Below, piece by piece: positions 10,121 through 15,484 of a DNA stretch of 15,484 nucleotides; the first letter of the stretch is position 1, and every line of letters starts with the position of its first letter. A program made the position numbers and the translations under genes. Location: NCBI GenBank assembly GCA_004151065.3, contig NWUY0300012296.1, positions 1 through 15,484 on the forward strand, read 5' to 3'. A model generated the notes under the pieces. That model saw nothing but the letters and a program-made list of their open reading frames with translations. It was not told the origin of the DNA and did not search any database. Source of the DNA: Larix sibirica (taxonomy: Eukaryota; Streptophyta; Pinopsida; Pinales; Pinaceae).

Positions 10121-10431
10121 GGTCCAAAAAGAAAATATCGGATTTATCAGGGAAAATGTATACTAACATGGGCAATATATCGTCGAAATTAAAAAATATA
10201 AAAATATTAATTTTTTGACTCAGCTGATATTTGCCGATTTTTTCCTTATATTTTCCCGATTTTCCCGATTTTTGCCGATTTTTCCTTGACATTGTGAAAA
10301 TATCACGATTTTTTCGCCACAAAAAATCGCCCAAACATCGCTGCGATGTTTGCCGAAATTATCGGCTGGCAGCAAACATCGCGATATCTCGCGATGTTGG
10401 CGATATATCGCCGATATTTGTAACAGAGGTT
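10121..10431. repeat. CGATAT-rich palindromic element
   Basis: The left half has a degenerate run of CCGATTTT-type units (about 10233-10285: TTGCCGATTTTTTCC, TTTCCCGATTTTCCCGAT, TTTTTGCCGATTTTTCC). The right half has three consecutive palindromes. They are AACATCGC-T-GCGATGTT at 10334-10350, AACATCGCGA-TATC-TCGCGATGTT at 10375-10398, and the perfect GGCGATATATCGCC at 10399-10412. The ends are imperfect inverted repeats: AAAATATCGGATTTATC on the left and the complement of GATATATCGCCGATATTTG on the right. High-copy repeats of this CGATAT style are known in several plant genomes. I cannot assign a superfamily. The open frames across it in both strands are by-products of its symmetry. Confidence 0.7.
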
Positions 10432-11384
10432 TATTGACATGATGGCTTTTTTGGACCTCTAGAGAATACTTATGGCCCTTTTCTTCCAACATTTGAAGAT
10501 TTAACATTATTTCTTACGCTGAGTTATCATGGCTTAATATTTTTCTCCTTATAGTAGTTTATCATTTTTCCTCTTCCCATCATCTATTTAAAAAATACAG
10601 TGCTACTAGAAGATAAAACATTCGTGAACTAAAAGGTTAATCTCAAATTGATCTGACCTAGTCTTAAATTGAGATAGAGTTAGCAAAAAAAGACCATGAA
10701 AACTTCGAAAGGGAAGATGGATTTTAAAGAGTGTTTCTGTATTAAAAAGCATTTAAGAAAAAAAATTAAAATGTCAGTAAGAAAATCTAAAAGAAAAACA
10801 AATCTATGCAAAACATAGTGAGGTGAACAGAATGTGATTGTAGGGACCAACTGAAAGTAAAATGCAGTTTGGGATGGTCCCAGTTCTTTGTTTTAAATCT
10901 GGGAAGCTATGATATGCTAATAGGAGGATTTCATGTCTTTTGGCCTCCTTTTTATATATTATTTTGATTCTTCTGTTCATCTTGTTTTTATGTTTTTAAT
11001 AAAGCTTAGTAGAGAGGGGACTAACAGGAGGGACTGATGAGGATACCTATTTCTTGTAGTCTTGTTTATTGTAATTATAGTGTAATATAAAATTATAAAT
11101 GCTTAGATTTCAACAATTGAAAATTAAATAAGAAAAAAGGCTATGAGGACAGTCTGTAACTAGATATGTAACTTGCTATATTTCTATCCATCAAATGGGC
11201 ATATAAATCTAACAGAATTAATAACGTTTTAATGTCAATCCTAAGTAGCAGGGAAGAAATTTGCAATAAATTAATTTAATATGGAATACTTTGCAGCTTT
11301 TGTTGCAGATATATATCCTATATACATGAAGTAAAACATATGACAAAAGGTTACATATGAGAACTAAGTGCCATATTTTCTACA
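10432..11384. other. AT-rich intergenic stretch, nothing recognised
   Basis: No open frame of note, no RNA gene and no repeat I can identify. There are short A-rich runs around 10750-10800 and the usual AT-rich bias. Confidence 0.6.
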
Positions 11385-11392
11385 CTTGGGAG
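11385..11392. repeat. Left target-site duplication of the hAT-like element
   Basis: CTTGGGAG immediately left of the terminal inverted repeat pairs with CTTGGGAA at 12801-12808 (7 of 8 identical). Eight bases is the size typical of hAT insertions. Confidence 0.7.
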
Positions 11393-11488
11393 CAATGTTA
11401 TCAGAACCAGTCTGGTTCTGGAAAAACTGGCCAGCCCGACCGGTTTCACCCCTATGCTGGTCTGAACCCCTGCACCAGACTGGAGTTG

Positions 11489-11510
11489 GCCGGTTCGGTA
11501 CCGAACTGGC
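11489..11510. repeat. 22-bp near-perfect palindrome in the hAT left subterminal region
   Basis: GTTCGGTACCGAAC (11493-11506) is a perfect 14-bp palindrome. It extends to 22 bp with one mismatched pair. Such subterminal inverted motifs are often transposase binding sites in hAT elements; that role is inferred here. Confidence 0.6.
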
Positions 11511-11799
11511 TTTTTTTCACCAAACCGGCCAGTTCAGTAGATCGTTGTACGGACGCGACTGTGGGCCCGAAAAAGTTAAATAAAAAAAACAAAAAATTGA
11601 CTAAACTAAAAGCTAAATACCTAATCCTAATCCCTCTTTGTTGATGTATTTTGGTTCAGAGATGTATTGCACTCAGTGTTATTTTGGTTATATGTACCCT
11701 TGCTATATAGATGAACTTTGCATATTTGTGCATAATGGTTTGAATTCATATGGATGCACTTGAATATGTAATGTGTTTTTTTCAAAATTTCAAAATTTT

Positions 11800-11897
11800 A
11801 TGTAATTTTTGGTGGACCGATTTTTTTTCCAGTTCCAGTCTGGTTCAGATTTTTGGGGTTGACTGGTTCAATGATGGGTCCGGTTTTGATAACAGTG
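11800..11897. repeat. Internal copy of the hAT right end
   Basis: This ~98 bp stretch parallels 12696-12800. Both run from ATGTAWTTTTTGGT through GACCG, a pyrimidine-rich part, a 19-base identical block TCTGGTTCAGATTTTTGGG (11839-11857 and 12754-12772), and a TIR-like finish. Here the finish is GGTTTTGATAACAGTG. It pairs with the left end at 14 of 16 positions, but no target duplication lies outside it: the next eight bases, GTATCATG, do not match CTTGGGAG. Confidence 0.75.
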
Positions 11898-12480
11898 GTA
11901 TCATGCCCAAGGATGAGGGTGGTCTTGGTTTGATAATGTGGTGAGTTAGGGGAATATTCTTGAAGCCAAATGGGTGGTTTGGTGTTTGGAGGGGTCTTCT
12001 CCATGCCAAGTTTTGTTGCGACATATATTGCTCACAACTCAACATATTGGCGAGATTTGGGAGCCTTCAGTCTATGTGATATTTTTTCATTGCCCCAACC
12101 TTTGTAGATAGTAAGTAATTTTATCATTAGGAATACTTGGTTTGCTTGGAGGAAGGTGGTAGGGTTGTTCTAGTGATAGATGGGTGGCAGTTGTGTATGG
12201 TGGGATTTGGCTAAGTGCCTAGTTTGGAGATGGAGGCTTTAGGACGCTTGTATTGTTGATATTCCGTGTTTTTTGGTGTAGTGGCCAAGTAAGATGGGGA
12301 TCTTTCTTTGGAGGGACTTGTGGGATGTTGATGCAAGCCCATGGAAGGATTGGAGAACTTTAGTGCATGTGCATGCCCTATTATTTGTTGTTTGAATCAC
12401 AATCATGGAGATAGTCGGTGTCATCATGTAGGAGGAGTTTTTAAAGATGAATATTGATATGTCGTAACCTATATGGCATA
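11898..12480 (+). pseudogene. LINE ORF2 C-terminal fragment inside the hAT element
   Basis: Starting right after the internal hAT end, the plus strand reads MPKDEGGLGL (11903-11932), a block found just after the reverse transcriptase domain in plant LINE ORF2. After a frameshift, NILEAKWVVWCLEGSSPCQV and LLRH follow in the frame of 11953-12108, matching the usual order. Further on, MGIFLWRDLWDVDASPWKDW is readable near 12295-12350, which fits the later C-terminal part. Stops and frameshifts make it non-functional. Nothing LINE-like is seen just left of 11393, so the fragment is not simply a LINE split by a hAT insertion. Confidence 0.7.
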
Positions 12481-12695
12481 ATTGGGAGTGCAATTTTGGG
12501 TGCATATATTTTTTCAGTACAATTGGTGTATATTATTCTTGATTTTCCTTCAACGTCATAAGCTTATCCTTCTATATAATGCATGGTGGGTATCTTTCGA
12601 TGTCGAAGGTTGGTGAATTCAGAGGTTGCATAGTATTTGTGAGATGTGGTTGTCTAACAAGATTTGGCTATTTTCATGGTTTGTGATTTATCAAN
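12481..12695. other. Unassigned interior of the hAT element, ending in an ambiguous base
   Basis: This may be the last part of the LINE fragment or its 3' untranslated tail, but I see no conserved motif and no poly(A). A single unresolved base lies at 12695, exactly where homology to the internal right-end copy begins. Confidence 0.4.
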
Positions 12696-12800
12696 ATGTA
12701 TTTTTTGGTCGACCGGTTTTTTGGTCCGGTTTTTTTCCGGTTTCGGTTTCGGTTCTGGTTCAGATTTTTGGGCTCTGTCGGTTTGGTCCTGATAACATTG
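12696..12800. repeat. True right end of the hAT element
   Basis: This CCGGTTT-rich ~105 bp stretch parallels 11800-11897 and ends GGTCCTGATAACATTG, the mirror of the left terminus. It is followed at once by the right target-site duplication. Confidence 0.75.
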
Positions 12801-12808
12801 CTTGGGAA
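12801..12808. repeat. Right target-site duplication of the hAT-like element
   Basis: CTTGGGAA matches the left flank CTTGGGAG at 7 of 8 positions, with the single difference at the last base. Confidence 0.7.
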
Positions 12809-13081
12809 GCGTCACAATCTACACCTAGATGGGCATGCAGTATCTTAAACATGCAAACGAACACATGAAGGATGAACCAATGTCATCACTTTTTGTTAAA
12901 TGAATTTTGTTACAGTCTTTGTCATGGTAAAACCACCACATCACCTACCTGTGCTTTACGTGGCCTCTTTCAAACTTTCCTTGTTTGTATCTGAGCATGC
13001 CACCTTGTAGTTGTGATTGCCTAGCTTCTTCTACAATACATCATGCAACTTACCATTTCGTGGGCTGCCATGAGTAAACGC
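12809..13081. other. Unassigned stretch between hAT element and kinase remnant
   Basis: No clear coding frame. By position it could hold the N-lobe of the kinase gene, but I cannot read any kinase glycine-loop or catalytic-loop motif here on the plus strand. Confidence 0.4.
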
Positions 13082-13613
13082 TTTCCTGCAGATCTTGCAC
13101 AATTGTTATTGCACCTAAACATTAATACCCCAACCATTGGTTGACTCTAAGCTTGAATATTAATGGTGTTTATAGTGGCACATGGTTGGATATGCTCTTT
13201 ACGGCCATCTAACGAACAAAAGTGATGTATTCGGCTTTGGTATCATATTGTCGGGGTTGATAACGTAGAGAAGTGTTCTGGATTCGACCTCTGGTGTGCT
13301 GGAGCACTTTCTTATGTAGGATTGGGTGGTCGACTTGACACATAAGAACCAGGCAGAAGAGTTTATCCACATATGGACATAAGATTTGAGATATAGGAAA
13401 ACAATAGATAAAGTTTTATTGTTAGCTCTGCGATGCTCCCATCCAAAAGTTGTATTGAGGCCCTCAATCTCAGAGACACAACTCTCTTTTGATGCAATTG
13501 AATGGCTATTGTCAGGTACCAAGGAAATCAAATCGGAATTGGAAGTTTCCTGCAACAACAGAGGGGATTTTAGTTGGTTTCTATCATCGGGCCACCACAC
13601 GGACAGAGCATGA
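13082..13613 (+). pseudogene. Receptor-like kinase remnant (C-terminal lobe of the kinase domain)
   Basis: Plant receptor-like kinases carry a Ser/Thr kinase domain inside the cell. From 13176 one frame reads VGYALYGHLTNKSDVFGFGI, matching GYxAPEYxxxGxLTxKSDVFSFG of kinase subdomains VIII-IX. The invariant Asp is at 13224-13226, and the APE triad is reduced to Ala-Leu. The same frame continues with RSVLDSTSGVLEHFLM, DWVVDLTHKNQAEEF, then DLRYRKTIDKVLLLALRCSH and LRPSI. The last holds the invariant Arg of subdomain XI (13458-13460). Stops fall at 13266, 13317 and 13380, and a one-base shift near 13184 separates an upstream Gly-Thr from GY. The frame closes at TGA 13611-13613. 13082-13175 may hold a decayed activation segment (weak). 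The LLDWV-like and NQ-containing segments recall lectin-type receptor kinases, but the extracellular part is absent, so the subfamily is open. A longer minus-strand frame (13199-13705) is antisense to it. Confidence 0.8.
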
Positions 13614-14990
13614 GTGATCCGAGTAATTTTTTGGTCATAGCAAAGGGTTGAATGTGAAGATGAAATGACCAAATTGGAGTAGGGTAATAGCAACATTTGA
13701 GGCATTTTTCATTTTTCTTAGGTTGAAAATGATGTTGTGAGTGCCAAAGAATAAGCATGGCAATGTGCATGGTTTTGGGTGGGTTTTTTGTGAAGAATTG
13801 AGGGTTGTATTCAGGTGGAGATGGAGACAAAGTGATTAGATTTCGATGCTTCCTTGCCTTCCCGCAATAGACTGCTCAAAGGGTTGAAGTAGAACGATGG
13901 TTATCTTTTTATTCTGAAAAGGCTTTCGAGAACGGAAAATGAGAGAAGGTATATTGGGAAATGGATTCTCCTGGATGTATCAATTGGAGTACCAGGGAGC
14001 TCCTGTGCTCGAGAGTGTGAAGAATGACAAAATGTTTGGTTATGTTTCCAAGTCATGTAATTGTGAGCTCAAGTCTGGGAGGGAGCTAGGGTTTGAAAAT
14101 TGTGGTAAGGAAAATGGTTGCATGGGAGCTAGTGTTAGCAACTAGATGCAATTGAGATGCTGAGCATTGGACATTCTCAGTTTCTGCAGCAGATATTGTT
14201 GTAAGTTTTGTAAAAGAATCTTGTAAATTAAAATGTAGTGTTTTATAAAAGGAATCTTGTTTAGTGGATAAAGTGTTTGAGGTGAAAGAGTCGTAAACTA
14301 AATTTTAATGCAGTCCTTTCTAAAAGATGGAAAAGTAAATAAATATGATACCTCGACAGATTTTTTTAAAAGAAAAGATAAGAAGGTGATATCATTCAAT
14401 TGCATCCATTAAATTCTCATCTCCCAAGCCTCGTTCTAGGCCATGCACATTCATTTTGCATTCCTTTTGCTTTAGGCGATACAATAGTACATCTTTTGTT
14501 ATTCAGCGTGCTTAGTGCGTTGAGGGAGAACATGACCTCAAACTGAAACTGCGAGGAATGGAGACGGTCATACGTCCTTGCCAATTGCATTCAATCACTG
14601 CCATTAGCATTCAATGAGAAGAGGTAATGTGTCATTTTTCTAAATTTTGATTTTGAATTGGTTTTAATTTTATTTTTCTTTCTGACAATTTATATCCCTC
14701 CTATAGGGATTTATATCTTATTAGGAGCATGCATCACCAATCAGAAAATCCAATTTTAAAATTTTTAAAATTATTATATTGTATTTTTAATTATGAAGAA
14801 AATAAGTTTAATATATATTTATTTGGAAACATAATAAAACTTTATGTAAATTTATGTAAAAAGAACCAACTAATACAAAGTCAAAAGAGTTTGAGTTACA
14901 ACTGAAAAGTATACTTCCTACTTGGCAGGGACTAATATATATATAATTGGTCAGTGGTTGTTGTTTTAATTATACACTCACTCATGACAC
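13614..14990. other. Unassigned stretch with one small open frame
   Basis: No recognisable gene. The frame 13939-14145 on the plus strand (68 codons, MREGILGNGFSWMYQ...) has a reasonably mixed composition and several Cys, but no family I know. It may be the tail of another broken gene. From 14640 to 14960 the sequence is very AT-rich, with a small hairpin (ATCCCT/AGGGAT arms, 14694-14710). Confidence 0.45.
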
Positions 14991-15002
14991 CTCCCTGGGA
15001 TT

Positions 15003-15080
15003 ATGAATGATCGGGGATCGATTGCAGCGATCGGTTGCCCTAGCTCTCCCTCAGCCCTGATGACTGGCTGCCAGCTCTAG
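15003..15080 (+). other. Upstream ORF in the LINE leader
   Basis: ATG at 15003 opens a 25-codon frame that closes with TAG at 15078-15080. A second in-frame ATG lies at 15060. It sits in the leader ahead of ORF1 and is not conserved sequence that I can recognise. Confidence 0.35.
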
Positions 15081-15082
15081 GC

Positions 15083-15106
15083 ATGCCTTCACTAGTTGCC
15101 TGCTAG
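15083..15106 (+). other. Second short upstream ORF in the LINE leader
   Basis: ATG at 15083 followed by six codons and TAG at 15104-15106, in a different frame from ORF1. It is notable only because it directly follows the first upstream ORF. Confidence 0.3.
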
Positions 15107-15246
15107 TTCTATACGCCCGTGGTTCTGGACGGCCCTCCTGGTCGTGCCTCCCTTCCTCCGATCCTCCTAACTTCCTATTCACCTTCCCATCCTGGGCCCC
15201 CTCCTCCTCCCCTTCCCTGTTTGCCTCTCTCTTCCCCTTGCCTCCC

Positions 15247-15484
15247 ATGGCTTCGAAGGCCGAAAGCCCTCCCCCCGATATTCCCAGCTTTCTGAAACTG
15301 TTAGCCGCTCAAGGCAAGAATCCCCTATCCTCCTCTCAACAAAAATTTGTAAAGATGCTCGATGAAATTCCTATAGTCGCCTTACCTATCGAAATACCTT
15401 GCAAGACAGCTCTCAACCTGTCGGAACGTGGTCTGATTGGCCAGTTCACAGGCCTTTGGCCCTCCCTGAAATCCACCGAACACT
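15247..15484 (+). CDS. LINE ORF1, N-terminal part, intact and open to the window edge
   Basis: ORF1 of plant LINEs is a nucleic-acid-binding protein with a DUF4283 region and usually a C-terminal zinc knuckle. The ATG at 15247 is the first in its frame after an in-frame TGA at 15061-15063. It has a favourable context (CCCATGGC). Seventy-nine codons are visible without a stop. The N-terminus (MASKAESPPPDIPSF) is Pro/Ser-rich and probably disordered. IEIPCKTALNLSERGLIGQF followed by TGLWPSLKSTEH matches the start of the DUF4283 region, in which a small-residue Leu-Ile/Val-Gly-x-Phe stretch is followed by a WPS motif. Because the frame runs off the edge it has no stop in this window. It covers a part of ORF1 not preserved in the broken copy at 5180-5640, so the two cannot be compared directly. 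Base composition is clearly richer in C than its surroundings. Confidence 0.8.
   Translation, partial: MASKAESPPPDIPSFLKLLAAQGKNPLSSSQQKFVKMLDEIPIVALPIEIPCKTALNLSERGLIGQFTGLWPSLKSTEH

Larger units (their letters stand above)
11393..12800. mobile_element. hAT-like non-autonomous DNA transposon, 1408 bp, composite
   Basis: The left end CAATGTTATCAGAACC is mirrored at the right end by GGTCCTGATAACATTG (15 of 16 paired). CA-initiated termini and an 8-bp duplication immediately outside (11385-11392 and 12801-12808) fit the hAT superfamily. The subterminal regions are full of CCGGTT/AACCGG motifs on both sides, as in many plant hAT-derived repeats. No transposase frame is visible, so the element would depend on an enzyme made elsewhere. 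Internally it is unusual. A second right-end-like sequence finishes at 11897, and the 800 bases between that and the true right end contain part of a LINE ORF2 and an unresolved base at 12695. The plus-strand frames at 11357-11644 and 11368-11583 read through the CCGG-rich terminus and are not genes. Confidence 0.75.
14991..15246 (+). promoter_or_regulatory. GC/CT-rich 5' leader of a LINE, with two short upstream ORFs
   Basis: Base composition changes sharply from AT-rich to GC- and pyrimidine-rich at about 14990 and stays so up to the ORF1 start. This suggests the 5' end of a recently inserted LINE, whose leader carries its internal promoter. Two upstream ATGs open short frames ending before the main start: 15003-15080 and 15083-15106. 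They could reduce initiation at ORF1. The exact 5' end and its target duplication are not identified. The open frame 15051-15248 on the minus strand is a shadow of this C-rich leader. Confidence 0.5.

Noticed and set aside
10107-10507. Overlapping frames on both strands through the CGATAT region
   Set aside because: Their repeated Lys/Ile/Asn or Phe/Asp/Pro content comes from the repeat units and palindromes, not from a protein.
11393-11897. A stand-alone 505 bp hAT-type MITE
   Set aside because: The ends pair (14/16), but the flanks CTTGGGAG and GTATCATG do not match. The outer right end at 12800 gives better pairing and a 7/8 duplication.
13199-13705. 168-codon minus-strand open frame, the longest uninterrupted one in the window
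   Set aside because: It is antisense to the receptor-kinase remnant, whose plus-strand motifs are in the right order; the minus-strand translation shows no family resemblance.
13939-14145. 68-codon plus-strand frame with several Cys
   Set aside because: The composition is plausible, but there is no signal peptide, no known Cys pattern and no homology that I can recognise, so it is mentioned only within the unassigned stretch.
15051-15248. Minus-strand frame rich in Gly, Glu and Arg
   Set aside because: It is the complement of the CT-rich LINE leader; its composition is explained by that alone.

Overview
The window looks like nuclear DNA from a seed plant with a large, repeat-rich genome. 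It is AT-rich and contains no intact, complete gene. What can be recognised is debris of plant transposable elements plus one broken receptor-like kinase gene. The LINE remnants read to me like gymnosperm families, but that is an impression from protein similarity, not something measured here. There are no bacterial or organellar operons, no tRNA or rRNA genes that I can see, and no CRISPR array.

Layout from left to right. 1-1466 holds nothing recognisable. 1467-3371 holds two diverged direct copies of a ~690 bp sequence, separated by ~530 bp that contain a short internal duplication; this may be a decayed short LTR-type element. 3391-3491 is a 28-29 bp minisatellite and 3666-4110 a degenerate ~70 bp tandem repeat. 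4111-5179 is unassigned. 5180-7250 is an old, 3'-truncated LINE: an ORF1 remnant (DUF4283-like region and zinc knuckle), a linker, then an ORF2 apurinic-type endonuclease remnant with stops and frameshifts. 7250-8233 is a leader-like stretch rich in GATC/CGG motifs. It precedes a long reading frame (8234-10120) that runs 629 codons with nine stops and no frameshift. The frame ends at an ambiguous base next to a cluster of CGATAT-type palindromes (10121-10431).

10431-11384 is empty AT-rich sequence. 11385-12808 is a hAT-like DNA transposon bounded by matching terminal inverted repeats and an 8-bp target-site duplication (7/8 identical). Its 3' end is present twice, and between the two ends lies a fragment of a LINE ORF2 C-terminus. 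13082-13613 is the carboxy-terminal lobe of a receptor-like kinase, broken by stops and a frameshift. 13614-14990 has no assignable gene. From ~14990 the base composition turns GC- and CT-rich, and at 15247 an undamaged LINE ORF1 begins and runs off the right edge. This is the youngest-looking piece in the window.

The pieces do not form a pathway; they are successive insertions of different age. The most informative points are the stop-only decay of the 8234-10120 frame (all nine stops fit C-to-T changes at Gln/Arg codons), the composite hAT element carrying LINE sequence, the palindrome cluster, and the apparently intact LINE start at the right edge.
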